Shown here piece after piece: positions 17,595 through 27,827 of a stretch of 64,000 bases of DNA. The first letter of the stretch is position 1. Each line of letters starts with the position of its first letter. Under the pieces are notes generated by a model that was given only the letters and a program-made list of their open reading frames with translations, did not search any database and was not told where the DNA came from. A program made the position numbers and the translations under genes. Source of the DNA: Paraburkholderia sp. NMBU_R16. GTDB taxonomy: Bacteria; Pseudomonadota; Gammaproteobacteria; Burkholderiales; Burkholderiaceae. The DNA is taken from positions 1 to 64,000 of the forward strand of contig NZ_JAAAYE010000002.1 of the NCBI RefSeq assembly GCF_013282575.1, read 5' to 3'.

Positions 17595-18389
17595 TTACTG
17601 TTTCGTGAAGCGAATGACGGCCGTATCGACGCCGGCTTCCGAGAGCCGTTGGCGCGTCGCGTTCATGTCCTCGAACTTCGAGAACGGTCCGATGCGCACG
17701 CGGTAGTAGGTCGTACCGCTTGCGTCGCGTTGTGTCACTTTCGATTCGAAGCCCTGGAAGGCCAGGCGTGCGCGCTGCTGCTCGGCATCGGCCGCGGTAC
17801 GGTACGAGCCCACTTGCAGGAAGTATCCCGTATTGGCCTGTGCGTTCGCGGCGCTTGCCGCGGCGGGTACCGACGCGTTGTTCGCGTGCTGCGGTGCCGG
17901 CACGCTGCCGCCTGCCGGTGCGTTGGCCGTTTGCGGCGGCTTTTTCGTCGGAGCGGCCGCGCCGCCGTTTTGCTCGGCCTGCGGGGGCTGCGCCGGTGTC
18001 GCGCTCGTTGCCGACCCGGCGGGGGGGACCTCGACGATCTGCGGCTCTTCGAGCAGGCCGGGCGCGTTCGGCTTGCCGGCTGGGGCCGTCGACTGGCCGG
18101 GCGCCGTATTGGGCGGCGGATTCTGGGCTGCTTGCGGTACGGGCTGGCCGGGCGACTTGCCTTGCAGCGCGCGGTTCGGATCGTATTGTTGATCGGCGCC
18201 TGCGCCCGAGGCGGCGGGCGGCGCGACCTTATCGACGAATGGCGTGGGGGCGCGCGTGATGTAAAGCGCCACCACGACAGCGATCGCGAGTCCGACGATG
18301 AGTCCCAGCACGATGCCCAGGAAAGTGCTCCCCGTTTGCCTGGACTGCTTGGATGCGCTGCGTGGCGAAGTGCGGCTCGGTTTGGCCAT
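17595..18389 (-). CDS. SPOR domain-containing membrane protein
   Basis: 264 aa. A basic cytoplasmic N-terminus is followed by one transmembrane helix (about residues 25-47, FLGIVLGLIVGLAIAVVVAL), a long Pro/Ala/Gln-rich linker and a C-terminal SPOR domain (YFLQVGSYRTAADAEQQRARL to about residue 260). SPOR domains bind denuded peptidoglycan at division sites, as in FtsN. Start chosen at the ATG 18389 with AGGTGA upstream; a GTG at 18401 is the alternative. It lies between argS and dsbA in the same direction. It may be the FtsN-like protein of this organism, but that is inference. Confidence 0.9.
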   Translation of the reverse strand: MAKPSRTSPRSASKQSRQTGSTFLGIVLGLIVGLAIAVVVALYITRAPTPFVDKVAPPAASGAGADQQYDPNRALQGKSPGQPVPQAAQNPPPNTAPGQSTAPAGKPNAPGLLEEPQIVEVPPAGSATSATPAQPPQAEQNGGAAAPTKKPPQTANAPAGGSVPAPQHANNASVPAAASAANAQANTGYFLQVGSYRTAADAEQQRARLAFQGFESKVTQRDASGTTYYRVRIGPFSKFEDMNATRQRLSEAGVDTAVIRFTKQ

Positions 18390-18489
18390 TGTCTGAATCA
18401 CCTGCGAAAGAAACCCGGAAAACCCGTCGACTGAAAGCGCGCGGCGAGCGGCCCCCGATTATAGCGATGAGCCGCCTGCCGCCTCGGCG

Positions 18490-20271
18490 TTACATTTTGG
18501 CCGGCGCCGACACGCCGATGAGGGCAAGACCGTTGGCGAGAACCTGCCGCGTCGCGGCGATGAGCGCGATGCGCGCTTCGCGCTCGGCGCGTTCGTCGAC
18601 GAGGACGCGCTCGGCATTGTAGAACGAGTGGAATTCGCCTGCGAGTTCGCGCAGATAGAAGGCGATCGCGTGCGGGGCCAGCTCGGTGGCCGCATGCGCG
18701 AGCATGTCCGGGTATTCGGCGAGTTTCGCGAGCAGCGCCATCGCGCGCGCGCTCGTGAGCGGCGCAACGTCGCAGGTGCCGAGCGCGGCTTCGTCGCCGT
18801 TGAAGCGCGCCTTCCACTCGGCCAGTACCGACGAAATCCGCGCGTGCGCATATTGCACGTAATAGACGGGGTTTTCGTCGTTTTGCTTGAGCGCGAGGTC
18901 GACGTCGAAGACGAATTCGGTATCGGCTTTGCGCGAGATCAGGAAGAAGCGCACCGCGTCGCGCCCGCGCCGGATCGTCGCTTCGTCGAGCAGGTCGGGC
19001 GCCGCTTCCGAGCCCGGGGCCGCGCCGCCCGACCATTCGATCAGATCGCGCACGGTGACATAGCTGCCCGCGCGTTTGGAGATCTTGACCTCCTGGCCGT
19101 CGCGCATGACGGTCACCATCTTGTGCAGCACGTAGTCGGGGTAGCCCTGCGGGATGCCCACGTTCAATGCCTGCAGCCCCGCGCGTACGCGCGCGATCGT
19201 GCCGTGATGGTCCGAGCCCTGGACGTTGATGACCTTGGCGAAGCCGCGCTCCCATTTCGTGACGTGATAGGCGACGTCGGGCACGAAGTAGGTATAGCTG
19301 CCGTCGGACTTGCGCATGACGCGGTCCTTGTCGTCGCCATACTCGGTCGTGCGCAGCCACAGCGCGCCTTCCTGCTCGAACGTCTTGCCGGCCGCGATCA
19401 GTGCTCGCACCGTCTCGTCGACGCGCCCGTGCGTGTAGAGCGACGATTCGAGATAGTACTGATCGAACTTCACGCCGAATGCCTGCAGGTCCATGTCCTG
19501 TTCGTGACGCAGATAGGCGACGGCAAACCGGCGGATCGCGTCGAGATCCTCGGGGTCGCCCGCGCCCTTGACGGGCTCTCCATCCTTGGCCGCTACCGTC
19601 TCGCCGTTCAGGTAATCGCGCGCGATGTCGGCGATGTACTCGCCGTTGTACGCCGATTCGGGCCAGCCCGTATCGCCGGGCTTGAGCCCGCGTGCGCGCG
19701 CTTGCGTCGAGATGGCGAGATTGCGGATCTGCACGCCTGCATCGTTGTAGTAGAACTCGCGATGCACATCGAAGCCCTGGCTTGCGAGCAGGTTGGCCAG
19801 CGCGTCGCCGAGCGCGGCCTGCCGCCCGTGGCCGACATGCAGCGGCCCGGTCGGGTTGGCCGACACGAACTCGACGAGCACGCGCTGACCGGTCGCGCGC
19901 CTGGCGCGCCCGAATGCCTCGCCGGCGTTCAGCACGGCCGCTACCGCTGCCTGTTTGGCAGCACTGGCGAGGCGCAGGTTGATGAATCCGGGGCCCGCGA
20001 TTTCGGCGCTTTCGATCAGATCGCGCGCGCCGGGCGCGGCCATCAGCGCGTCGACGATGCGTTGCGCGAGCTCGCGCGGGTTCGTCTTGAGCGGCTTGGC
20101 GAGCTGCATCGCGGCATTGCAGGCGATGTCGCCGTGCGCGGCCACCTTGGGCCGCTCGAGCACGATCGCGGGCAGCGCGGGCGCGGCGGCGGCGCCGTCC
20201 GGCTCGGTCGTGACTTGGCGAATGCTCGCGGCGAGCAGGGATTCAAGCGTTTCTTTCTGATCAGGCAGCAT
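18490..20271 (-). CDS. argS: arginyl-tRNA synthetase
   Basis: Class I synthetase charging tRNA-Arg, 593 aa, normal length. The N-terminal Add-1-type domain is followed by the HIGH-type motif [10 protein letters not shown] near residue 130 and KISKRAG in the position of KMSKS; the C-terminal helical anticodon-binding domain ends [11 protein letters not shown]. The ATG at 20271 is chosen because the sequence from [10 protein letters not shown] matches the usual N-terminus. Likely co-transcribed with the SPOR, dsbA and SDR genes. Confidence 0.97.
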   Translation of the reverse strand: MLPDQKETLESLLAASIRQVTTEPDGAAAAPALPAIVLERPKVAAHGDIACNAAMQLAKPLKTNPRELAQRIVDALMAAPGARDLIESAEIAGPGFINLRLASAAKQAAVAAVLNAGEAFGRARRATGQRVLVEFVSANPTGPLHVGHGRQAALGDALANLLASQGFDVHREFYYNDAGVQIRNLAISTQARARGLKPGDTGWPESAYNGEYIADIARDYLNGETVAAKDGEPVKGAGDPEDLDAIRRFAVAYLRHEQDMDLQAFGVKFDQYYLESSLYTHGRVDETVRALIAAGKTFEQEGALWLRTTEYGDDKDRVMRKSDGSYTYFVPDVAYHVTKWERGFAKVINVQGSDHHGTIARVRAGLQALNVGIPQGYPDYVLHKMVTVMRDGQEVKISKRAGSYVTVRDLIEWSGGAAPGSEAAPDLLDEATIRRGRDAVRFFLISRKADTEFVFDVDLALKQNDENPVYYVQYAHARISSVLAEWKARFNGDEAALGTCDVAPLTSARAMALLAKLAEYPDMLAHAATELAPHAIAFYLRELAGEFHSFYNAERVLVDERAEREARIALIAATRQVLANGLALIGVSAPAKM

Positions 20272-20546
20272 GCTGTTTCGTGCGAATCGAGTGAGGCGGT
20301 CCCGCGCGTGCGGACCGGCAGGGAGGCAGGCGCTCGCTTGCAAGCTGGCGGCGCGCCGAACGCAGCCGGCGCGAGCCCTGGACGTCGAATGACGGTGCGA
20401 CGCACCATACCATGCGACGATGCGTTTTTCGGTCTAGCCGGATTTTAGCAGGTGCTAATATCTCGAATCAGAAGCCCTCGCGCGGGGCCGCCAGTCGGAG
20501 TGCGCCGGGGCGTTTCGATTCGACAGAAAAACGTAAGGAATGGCTC

Positions 20547-20873
20547 ATGTTGATCACCTTCAAATGCCGCTCGGCGCCGGACGTCGTCATGCTGGAAAAT
20601 CTGGCCCAGTACCTCGTCGGCATCGTCGGCAAGAAACTGGGCGAGCGCGGCGTCATCACCCATGACGAACTCGATGCGGCCATCGCGCGGCTCGAGGCGG
20701 CCATCGTCGTCGACAAGAAGGAAACCGCCGAGCACGAAGGCCATTTCCACGAGGGCGAGGAAGGCCACGAGCCGCACGAGTTGCCGATCGGGCTCGCTCA
20801 GCGCGCCTATCCGTTTCTGGACATGCTGCGCGCCGCAAAAAAGGAGAACACGGACGTTCTTTGGGGCGTCTGA
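20547..20873 (+). CDS. DUF1840 domain-containing protein
   Basis: 108-aa cytoplasmic protein of family DUF1840, found mainly in betaproteobacteria. The typical opening MLITFKCRSAPDVVMLE and C-terminal PFLDMLRAAKKENTDVLWGV are present, with a His/Glu-rich acidic patch in between. Function unknown. AAGGA precedes the ATG. It is divergent from argS and followed by an intrinsic terminator at 20933-20969. Confidence 0.9.
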   Translation: MLITFKCRSAPDVVMLENLAQYLVGIVGKKLGERGVITHDELDAAIARLEAAIVVDKKETAEHEGHFHEGEEGHEPHELPIGLAQRAYPFLDMLRAAKKENTDVLWGV

Positions 20874-20932
20874 CCGAGTTCCCTGACGTGCGCCGTCGCC
20901 TCGACGACGATGCGGTAAGGGTCGTGACGAAG

Positions 20933-20969
20933 AACCCGCTTCAGGGCTGCATCGCCGAAGCGGGTTTTT
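20933..20969 (+). terminator. intrinsic terminator after the DUF1840 gene
   Basis: AACCCGCTTC pairs with GAAGCGGGTT across a 14-base loop and is followed by TTTTTG. A classical Rho-independent terminator for the plus-strand gene ending at 20873; the reverse complement could also serve the minus-strand gene ending at 21014. Confidence 0.85.
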
Positions 20970-21013
20970 GCCTTTGAGCGGAGTCGACTTTCGCGCGGCG
21001 GGCAACGCGTCTA

Positions 21014-23104
21014 TCAGGCGTACTGCTGCAAAAGGGCGTTCTCCGCCTGTTGCTGGCGCGCCTCCAGTTCCCTGAAGGCCGCAGCATAGTCGGCTTGCTC
21101 CTCGATGTGCTCGTCGCCGGCCGGTGGGATCGGGCGATCATAGAGCGGATCGCTCGCGAATTTCTCCTCGAGCTTGTCGAACGCCTCGTGATGAATCAGC
21201 CGGATGCCCGCGCGCCAAGTGTCGTGGCCGAGGCGGTAGGCGCGCATGACTTCGGGATCGGATTCCTGGTTCAGAACGGCTTCCGCCATTTTCCGCAGGT
21301 CCTGCTTCGTCACGGCGCTCGACAAGTCGAACTGCAGGCTTCTTGGCGTGCTCTCCGGCAGGCGTAACTTTTTATAAAGCGCAGCCTTTGCATGAAGCAT
21401 GGTTTCGACCGGCTCGTAGGTCAAGCCGATCCAGCGCCGGGCAAGGTCGTCGTGCGTTCGCAGCAGCACCAACTGCGCTTCCATACGCTGCTTCTCGTCG
21501 GCGGACAGTGCCCCGCTTTCCATCCCGCTATCCAGTTGTTCGCGTATGTTCTCCTGCGCGTCTCGGAGCCGGGCCAGCATAGCCATACGTTCGTGGTCCG
21601 AGCGGTGCGGTTCGACCGATTGATTCGCCAGTTGCCCCAATTCCGGCGATATCTCGTTCAAGGCCCGGCGGTGCTCGGGCAGCAGCCGGTTGCATTCGGC
21701 AAGCGTCTCCTCGATGAAGCGATGAACCTCGGTCTCGAGTGCCGACAGTCGGAATTGGGCGTGGGCCCACTCTTTCAACTCTGTCTCGCCCATCCGTCCG
21801 GCCTCGATCTCCGCCAGTACCTTGTGCTTCTGAACGGCGTTGACGATCGACGAAAAGCCCTCGGCGACATTGTCCGAGCATGAGCCCAGGGCGTTGACCG
21901 ACATCGCGAAGACAAATTCGCGCAGTTCGACATCCTGCGAGATGGCATGCAAGACGTCGGTGCCCGCCCGCATCGTCGGGTGGCTGTGGAGATCGGGCGT
22001 TTCCGTGTTGACCACGTCTTCGAGGGTGCGGGCCAACACCCGGGCAAAGGCGCGGGCGCCTACCGCGTCATCGAAACGGCCGGCATCCGGCATCGCGGGC
22101 TGGCGCGCAAAATACAGAAAGCGGTTGATCTCGGCGCCAAGCGGCCGTTGCTGAGCGTCGATGTCGTCGGATGCCGATCCGATATGCGACGCAATGTCGG
22201 TCTCGCTTGCATCGACGCGATAGCCTTCTTCCGCAAGCCCGGCCGGACCGCCCGCACGCAGCAACAATCGCTCCAAGGGCGCGATCGTCCCTTCCCTGCG
22301 CGCATGATAGGCCAGTCGCGACGCCGCGACGTTCCGCAGATCCTCGCTGACTTGCGGATCGTCGATCATCTTCATGAAGTTGTTGAACGCAGTGGCGTAC
22401 TCGGGGCGCTCTGCGCTGGCGTAGTACCTGTTGCGCGTTCTGTAAAGCAGCGGCAACGCCACCGGCGCACCCACGATCGTTGTCAGCGGGGCGGCGATGT
22501 TTCGGTACTGCTCGGTCTTGTATCTGAGCCGCTGCACCGGGCTATGCGTGCGCAACCGGGCCTGCTGTACCGACAACCACATGGTCATCGCCTGACGGGC
22601 CTCTTCGTCCGAGCCGGACCTGATCGTGAACGCGAGTGCCTCCTCCAGATCCGTGCGCTCCTGTGGCGTCAGCCCTTTCGCATAGAGGTACTGCTGCGAC
22701 GCCGATTTCTTGAACAAACGTTTCTCGCGCTTGGCGGACAACGCCGACATATGCTGGATACCGTTGTGGACGTCCCAGTAGCCGGGGCTGCTGTCTGCGG
22801 CAACGGTCGTGTCGAGGCGCGCACGCGCCGCTGCCATGGCCGACGAGGAAGCCGCAGCCGTTCGCGAAGCGACATGCGTTGGCGAAGCGGCAGGCGTTGT
22901 CGACGGAGTTGGCGCTGGTGTTCGCGGCGACCTGTGCAAACCGGAGAGTGCGCTCAGCATCCCGCTCGCAGAGCGCCGGGCAGGCGATGAGGCGGGCGGC
23001 TCAGGCGATGGCGGTCGCGGCGGGCTGTGCCGGACAGGCGGCGTCGGCACGGCCGAATCCGTGATCGAGGGACTCGCGGTCGGCGAAAAGTGAAAACGAG
23101 GCAT
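21014..23104 (-). CDS. probable type III secreted effector with NEL-like E3 ubiquitin ligase domain
   Basis: 696 aa, no close named relative recognised. Residues 1-95 are rich in Ser, Pro, Ala and Thr with no acidic residue in the first 15, as in type III secretion signals. Residues 100-330 are helical and contain no leucine-rich repeats. Residues about 335-640 resemble the NEL domain of IpaH/SspH-type bacterial E3 ligases: FVFAMSVNALGSCSDNVAEGF holds the Cys-x-Asp motif (Cys409, Asp411), followed by a GRMGETELKEWAHAQFRLSALETEVHRF-like helix pair seen in that family. NEL enzymes transfer host ubiquitin through this Cys. The ATG at 23104 has GGGGAG upstream. An exact PIP box lies 156 bp upstream. 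No Hrp genes are in the window. Assignment is by motif and could be tested by profile search. Confidence 0.75.
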   Translation of the reverse strand: MPRFHFSPTASPSITDSAVPTPPVRHSPPRPPSPEPPASSPARRSASGMLSALSGLHRSPRTPAPTPSTTPAASPTHVASRTAAASSSAMAAARARLDTTVAADSSPGYWDVHNGIQHMSALSAKREKRLFKKSASQQYLYAKGLTPQERTDLEEALAFTIRSGSDEEARQAMTMWLSVQQARLRTHSPVQRLRYKTEQYRNIAAPLTTIVGAPVALPLLYRTRNRYYASAERPEYATAFNNFMKMIDDPQVSEDLRNVAASRLAYHARREGTIAPLERLLLRAGGPAGLAEEGYRVDASETDIASHIGSASDDIDAQQRPLGAEINRFLYFARQPAMPDAGRFDDAVGARAFARVLARTLEDVVNTETPDLHSHPTMRAGTDVLHAISQDVELREFVFAMSVNALGSCSDNVAEGFSSIVNAVQKHKVLAEIEAGRMGETELKEWAHAQFRLSALETEVHRFIEETLAECNRLLPEHRRALNEISPELGQLANQSVEPHRSDHERMAMLARLRDAQENIREQLDSGMESGALSADEKQRMEAQLVLLRTHDDLARRWIGLTYEPVETMLHAKAALYKKLRLPESTPRSLQFDLSSAVTKQDLRKMAEAVLNQESDPEVMRAYRLGHDTWRAGIRLIHHEAFDKLEEKFASDPLYDRPIPPAGDEHIEEQADYAAAFRELEARQQQAENALLQQYA

Positions 23105-23220
23105 CGAGTGGCTCCCCTCGGCCGGAAACGCGTGGCCGGCGAGTGCGGTGTGTTTATGGGCCGGCATCGCGGGGGGAAAAGCCGCTTCACGCTGCCGTCT
23201 CCGCAATACTCGGAATGCAT

Positions 23221-23226
23221 AAACTA
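23221..23226 (-). promoter_or_regulatory. possible -10 box (YANNNT) of the PIP-box promoter
   Basis: TAGTTT on the minus strand lies 33 bases after the PIP box; the usual spacing in Xanthomonas and Ralstonia is 30-32, so it is slightly long. It is about 117 bp before the effector start codon. Confidence 0.4.
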
Positions 23227-23259
23227 CCGCGTGGCACACCAGGCCTTTGGGGTGGGCCG

Positions 23260-23284
23260 ACGAAATCCATCCTCGCTGGGCGAA
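23260..23284 (-). promoter_or_regulatory. PIP box / hrpII box upstream of the NEL-type effector gene
   Basis: Read on the minus strand this is TTCGC, 15 bases, TTCGT: an exact match to the plant-inducible promoter consensus TTCGB-N15-TTCGB bound by HrpX (Xanthomonas) and HrpB (Ralstonia). It is oriented toward the effector gene and lies in the 210-bp gap after metH. Confidence 0.65.
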
Positions 23285-23285
23285 A

Positions 23286-23312
23286 CGGCGGCCGCCGACG
23301 GGCGGCCCGCCG
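23286..23312 (-). terminator. GC-rich hairpin just after metH
   Basis: On the minus strand a stem of about 11 bp (one bulged G, CGTC loop) starts 3 bp after the metH stop and is followed by TTT. It could end metH transcription before the effector promoter begins; the T-run is short, so termination may be partial. Confidence 0.5.
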
Positions 23313-23314
23313 GT

Positions 23315-26038
23315 TCAGAGCTGCGGCGCGAGCGCGCGTTCGGCGTCCGCCATGGCAAGGCCCATGCGGCGCGCGTAATCCTCCAACTGATCGCGGCCGA
23401 TCTTGCCCACCGAAAAGTAGCGGCTATCCGGATGCGCAAGGTAGAACCCCGATACGCTCGCGGCCGGCAGCATGGCGAGTGAATCGGTCACGCTCATTCC
23501 CACTTCTTCCGCTTTGAGCACCCTGAAAAGATCGCGTTTGACGAGGTGATCCGGGCAGGCCGGATAACCGGGCGCGGGGCGAATCCCGGTATAGCGCTCG
23601 GCGATGAGCGCCTCGTTGTCGAGCGCCTCGTTTGCCGCGTAGCCCCATAGATCGCGCCGCACGCGCGCGTGGAGCGCTTCGGCGAACGCTTCGGCGAGGC
23701 GGTCGGCGAGCGCTTTGAGCATGATCGCGCTGTAGTCGTCGAGGTCGGCAATAAACTGCTTTTCCTTGACGTCGACGCCGATGCCGGCCGTGACCGCGAA
23801 CAGTCCGATGTAGTCGGCGATGCCGGAATCCTTCGGCGCAATGAAATCGGCCAGCGACCGATTAGGCCGCATCACGCCATCGACGACAGGCCGCACGCTT
23901 TGCTGACGCAGGTTGCGCCAGGTCAGCGCAACCTCGCGGCGCGAGTCGTCGGTATAGATCTCGATGTCGTCGTCTCCGACGGTATTGGCCGGCAACAGTG
24001 CCAGCACGCCGTTCGCGCTGAGCCAGCGGCCCTGGATCAATCGCGCGAGCATCGTCTTCGCATCGGAGAACACGCGGCGCGCCGATTCGCCGACGATCTC
24101 GTCGTTGAGGATCGCGGGGTAGGGTCCCGCGAGGTCCCACGTCTGGAAGAAAGGGCCCCAGTCGATGTAATTCACGAGCTCGTTCAGATCGTAGTTCTTG
24201 AACACGCGCCGTCCGACGAGCTTTGGCTTCACGGGCTCGAAATGGGCCCAATCGATCTTCGCCTTGTTGGCGCGGGCCGCCGCGAGCGTGACGAGCGGCT
24301 GCGTCTTTCGGTTCGCGTGCTGCTGCCTGATCCGCTCGTACTCCGTCTTGATATCTTCGAGGTACCGGGCTGCGCCTTCGTCCGAGAGCAGGCTCGAGGC
24401 GACCGACACCGAGCGCGACGCGTCGGGCACGTAGACCACGGGCCCTTCGTAGTGCGGCGCGATCTTCACGGCGGTATGCACGCGCGAGGTGGTGGCGCCG
24501 CCGATCAAGAGCGGAATCTTCTTCACGCGAAAGTATTCGTCGCGCTGCATTTCGGACGCAACGTAGGCCATCTCTTCGAGGCTCGGCGTAATGAGTCCCG
24601 ACAAGCCGACGATATCTGCGCCTTCGACCTTCGCCTTTGCGAGGATCTCGTTACACGGCACCATGACGCCCATGTTCACGACTTCGAAGTTATTGCACTG
24701 AAGCACGACCGAAACGATGTTCTTGCCGATATCGTGGACATCGCCCTTGACGGTGGCGATGACGATCTTGCCTTTCGCGCGCACGTCGCCGCCCGCTTCG
24801 GCCAGCAGCTTTTTTTCCGCTTCGATGAACGGGATCAGATGCGCGACGGCCTGCTTCATGACGCGTGCCGATTTCACGACCTGCGGCAGGAACATCTTGC
24901 CCTGTCCGAACAGGTCGCCGACGATGTTCATGCCGTCCATGAGGGGGCCTTCGATCACGTTGATCGGGCGTCCGCCCGCCGCGTCGATCTTCTGGCGCGC
25001 CTCTTCCGTGTCTTCGACGATGAACGTGGTGATGCCGTGTACGAGCGCGTGCGCGAGGCGTGCCTCGACGGGCTGATTGCGCCACTCGAGGTTTTCTTCC
25101 TTCTTCGCGGCGCCGGTCTTGAATCGATCGGCGATCTCGAGCAGCCGGTCGGTCGCATCGGCGCGGCGATTCAGGATGACATCCTCGACACGCTCGCGAA
25201 GCTCGGCGTCGAGATCGGCATACACGCCGAGCTGACCGGCGTTGACGATCCCCATGTCCATACCCGCCTGAATCGCGTGGTAGAGGAACACGGTATGGAT
25301 CGCTTCGCGCACCGGATCGTTGCCGCGAAACGAGAACGACACGTTCGACACACCGCCGCTCACCTTCGCGTACGGCAGGTTTTGCTTGATCCAGCGCGTG
25401 GCCTGGATGAAGTCGACCGCGTAGTTACTGTGCTCCTCGATGCCCGTCGCCACCGCGAAGATGTTCGGATCGAAGATGATGTCCTCGGGCGGAAAGCCCA
25501 CTTCATCGACGAGGATCCGGTACGAGCGCGCGCAGATTTGCGTCTTGCGCTCGAAGGTGTCGGCCTGGCCTTGTTCGTCGAAGGCCATCACGACGGCCGC
25601 GGCCCCGTAGCGGCGAATGAGGCGCGCGTGATGGCGAAAGGCGTCTTCGCCCTCTTTCAGCGAGATCGAATTGACGATGGCCTTGCCCTGCACGCACTTC
25701 AGGCCTGCTTCGATCACCTCCCACTTCGAGGAATCGATCATGATCGGCACGCGCGCGATGTCGGGCTCGGAGGCGATCAGATTCATGAAGCGGACCATCG
25801 CCGCTTTCGAATCGAGCATCGCCTCGTCCATGTTGATGTCGATGACTTGCGCGCCGTTTTCGACCTGCTGGCGCGCCACCGCGAGCGCCTCGTCGAACTG
25901 GCCGTTCAGAATCAAGCGCGCGAATGCCTTCGAGCCCGTGACGTTCGTGCGCTCGCCGACGTTGATGAAAAGCGCGCCGGTCGAGACATTGAACGGTTCG
26001 AGGCCGGCAAGGCGCATCGTGTGGTCGGTCATGCTCAT
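23315..26038 (-). CDS. metH: methionine synthase, pterin/cobalamin/AdoMet-activation part
   Basis: Second part of B12-dependent methionine synthase, 907 aa. In order: methyl-THF-binding domain (about 1-300; [25 protein letters not shown]), cobalamin cap and B12-binding domain with [15 protein letters not shown] (His ligand in DxHxxG) near residue 435, and the C-terminal reactivation domain ([12 protein letters not shown], the AdoMet-binding region) to the end. The homocysteine-binding domain is missing because it is made by the upstream gene. Start at ATG 26038 overlaps that gene's stop as ATGA, with GGAGAAGG upstream. The split arrangement is known in Burkholderia; together the two cover a full MetH. 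Confidence 0.96.
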   Translation of the reverse strand: MSMTDHTMRLAGLEPFNVSTGALFINVGERTNVTGSKAFARLILNGQFDEALAVARQQVENGAQVIDINMDEAMLDSKAAMVRFMNLIASEPDIARVPIMIDSSKWEVIEAGLKCVQGKAIVNSISLKEGEDAFRHHARLIRRYGAAAVVMAFDEQGQADTFERKTQICARSYRILVDEVGFPPEDIIFDPNIFAVATGIEEHSNYAVDFIQATRWIKQNLPYAKVSGGVSNVSFSFRGNDPVREAIHTVFLYHAIQAGMDMGIVNAGQLGVYADLDAELRERVEDVILNRRADATDRLLEIADRFKTGAAKKEENLEWRNQPVEARLAHALVHGITTFIVEDTEEARQKIDAAGGRPINVIEGPLMDGMNIVGDLFGQGKMFLPQVVKSARVMKQAVAHLIPFIEAEKKLLAEAGGDVRAKGKIVIATVKGDVHDIGKNIVSVVLQCNNFEVVNMGVMVPCNEILAKAKVEGADIVGLSGLITPSLEEMAYVASEMQRDEYFRVKKIPLLIGGATTSRVHTAVKIAPHYEGPVVYVPDASRSVSVASSLLSDEGAARYLEDIKTEYERIRQQHANRKTQPLVTLAAARANKAKIDWAHFEPVKPKLVGRRVFKNYDLNELVNYIDWGPFFQTWDLAGPYPAILNDEIVGESARRVFSDAKTMLARLIQGRWLSANGVLALLPANTVGDDDIEIYTDDSRREVALTWRNLRQQSVRPVVDGVMRPNRSLADFIAPKDSGIADYIGLFAVTAGIGVDVKEKQFIADLDDYSAIMLKALADRLAEAFAEALHARVRRDLWGYAANEALDNEALIAERYTGIRPAPGYPACPDHLVKRDLFRVLKAEEVGMSVTDSLAMLPAASVSGFYLAHPDSRYFSVGKIGRDQLEDYARRMGLAMADAERALAPQL

Positions 26039-27111
26039 TCGGCCTTCTCCCGATAGTGGGCCCAGGTTCGTGGTCTGACGCCGGCAAGGGCCTTGGCGAT
26101 CGCCGCGATATGCTCGGGTGTCGTTCCGCAGCAGCCGCCCGCGATATTGACGAGTCCGGCTTCGGCGAATTCCTTCAGTAGTCCTGAGGTATCGGCCGGT
26201 GTCTCGTCGAAGCCCGTATCGCTCATGGGATTCGGGAGTCCGGCGTTCGGATAGCACGAGACGTAGACGTCGCAGAGCTTCGCGAGCTCGGCGATGTAAG
26301 GCCGCATCAAGGCGGCGCCGAGCGCGCAATTCAAACCGAACGTCAGTGGCCTCGCGTGCCGTAGCGAATTCCAGAACGCTTCGACCGTCTGGCCCGACAG
26401 AATGCGGCCCGAGGCATCGGTGACCGTGCCCGAGATCATGATCGGCAAGCGCTCGCCGGTGTTTTCGAACAGTTCGTCGAGCGCGAAGAGCGCGGCTTTC
26501 GCGTTCAGTGTATCGAAGATCGTTTCGACGAGAAAAAGATCGACGCCGCCCTCGAGCAGCGCTTGCGCCTGCTCGTAGTAGGCGGCGCGCAGTTCGTCGA
26601 ACGTGACGTTGCGCGCTGCCGGGTCGTTGACGTCGGGAGAGATGCTCGCCGTCTTCGGCGTCGGCCCGATCGCGCCGGCTACGAAGCGCGGTTTGTCGGG
26701 CGTCGAGTACTTGTCGCAGGCCGCTCGCGCGAGTTGCGCCGACGCCAGATTCATCTCGCGGGCGAGCGCTTCCATGCCGTAGTCGGCCTGCGCGATGGCT
26801 GTGGCACCGAACGTGTTCGTTTCGACGATATCGGCCCCGGCCGCCAGATACTGCTCGTGGATTTCGCTGATGATCTGCGGCTGCGTGATCGAAAGCAGCT
26901 CGTTGTTGCCCTTCACGTCACGCTGAAAATCCTTGAAACGCTCGCCGCGGTAACGCGCTTCGTCGAGCTTGTACCGCTGGATCATCGTACCCATGGCCCC
27001 ATCGAGAATGAGGATGCGCGATGCGAGCAGTGCCGGCAGCGCGTGGGCACGCGTATAGGTCGTTGCGCCGGCCGCGGCGGTGTCGACGGATGGGGCGGCT
27101 TGCGAGGTCAT
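26035..27111 (-). CDS. methionine synthase, homocysteine S-methyltransferase part
   Basis: 358-aa homocysteine-binding domain of the split cobalamin-dependent methionine synthase. The barrel opens with [16 protein letters not shown]; zinc-ligand cysteines are in GLNCALG and [11 protein letters not shown]. It must dock with the product of the next gene, with which it shares a 4-base ATGA overlap that would favour equal amounts. A short Ala/Thr-rich N-terminal tail precedes the domain. TACAAT on the minus strand near 27152-27157 is a possible -10 box. No cobalamin riboswitch was recognised in the short upstream gap. Confidence 0.95.
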   Translation of the reverse strand: MTSQAAPSVDTAAAGATTYTRAHALPALLASRILILDGAMGTMIQRYKLDEARYRGERFKDFQRDVKGNNELLSITQPQIISEIHEQYLAAGADIVETNTFGATAIAQADYGMEALAREMNLASAQLARAACDKYSTPDKPRFVAGAIGPTPKTASISPDVNDPAARNVTFDELRAAYYEQAQALLEGGVDLFLVETIFDTLNAKAALFALDELFENTGERLPIMISGTVTDASGRILSGQTVEAFWNSLRHARPLTFGLNCALGAALMRPYIAELAKLCDVYVSCYPNAGLPNPMSDTGFDETPADTSGLLKEFAEAGLVNIAGGCCGTTPEHIAAIAKALAGVRPRTWAHYREKAE

Positions 27112-27217
27112 GGCTAAAGGGGCGTGAGCCCGAGCACGTTGGGAGCCCGATATTGTAGCGGTTGCGGCTCGACATCGCCGGCACCGCCGGTGCGGGTCCG
27201 TGGCAATCGATAAAGAC

Positions 27218-27253
27218 GAAACCCCCGCCGGCGAATGCCGGACGGGGGTTTCC
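27218..27253 (-). terminator. intrinsic terminator after the DUF3567 gene
   Basis: AACCCCCGCCGGC pairs with GCCGG-A-CGGGGGTT around GAAT (one bulge). On the minus strand the stem is followed by TTTCGTCTTT. It lies 50 bp after the DUF3567 stop and insulates that gene from metH. Confidence 0.8.
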
Positions 27254-27303
27254 AGTCGATTACGGGAGGAGAGGCGCTGCCCGTGCGCGGCTCCGCTCGT
27301 ACG

Positions 27304-27561
27304 TCAGTGCAGCACGACGGGTTGGTTCATCAGGCTGTCGAACTGACCGAGGAACTCGTCCACTTCATCGAGGGTGGGCTCCTCTTCGATCAGCTTGCGG
27401 ACGTGTTCGCGAAAACGTGCCGCCATCGCGCCGTCGATGAAGATCTCGCGCTGCGTGTTCTTGTCTACGATTTCATAGCCGCCCGCATTCATCGCGAGGT
27501 GGCCGGCCTGCGGCGCGAACTCGACGACACAATAATTAGGGCTGTTGTAGATCATTTGCAT
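27304..27561 (-). CDS. DUF3567 family protein
   Basis: 85-aa small protein, start MQMIYNSPNYCVVEF, containing FGQ-like C-terminal DEFLGQFDSLMNQPVVLH. I place it in DUF3567, a family restricted to Burkholderiales, from memory of the sequence pattern. Function unknown; small, soluble and acidic in its C-terminal half. The ATG at 27561 has GGAGT upstream; the frame continues further but without a ribosome site. It is monocistronic, with its own terminator. Confidence 0.85.
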   Translation of the reverse strand: MQMIYNSPNYCVVEFAPQAGHLAMNAGGYEIVDKNTQREIFIDGAMAARFREHVRKLIEEEPTLDEVDEFLGQFDSLMNQPVVLH

Positions 27562-27827
27562 GGCGACACTCCTTATTCCGTTTGGCTCCTGGCCGTTTTC
27601 CGCCCTGTAATTGGAGCGTTGTGTATGGAATTTCAAGGGGTGGGTCTTAAACGGCGCTTAAACCGTGCAAGAAACATACATCGAATTCGAAACAAAGCGT
27701 CGCAGACCTGAAAGTTAGACCCCGGTCATACAAAACGTTCGAGCGGCGAAGGTACATTCGAGGCGTGCACCGTGGGCACGAGCACATTACTCGGATGCGT
27801 CCCTCCACGGCTGCTCAGGCCGCCGGT

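Noticed and set aside
23669-26056. 795-residue open frame on the plus strand
   Set aside because: It is antisense to metH and has the Arg/His/Asp-rich composition of shadow frames in GC-rich DNA; no domain is recognisable.
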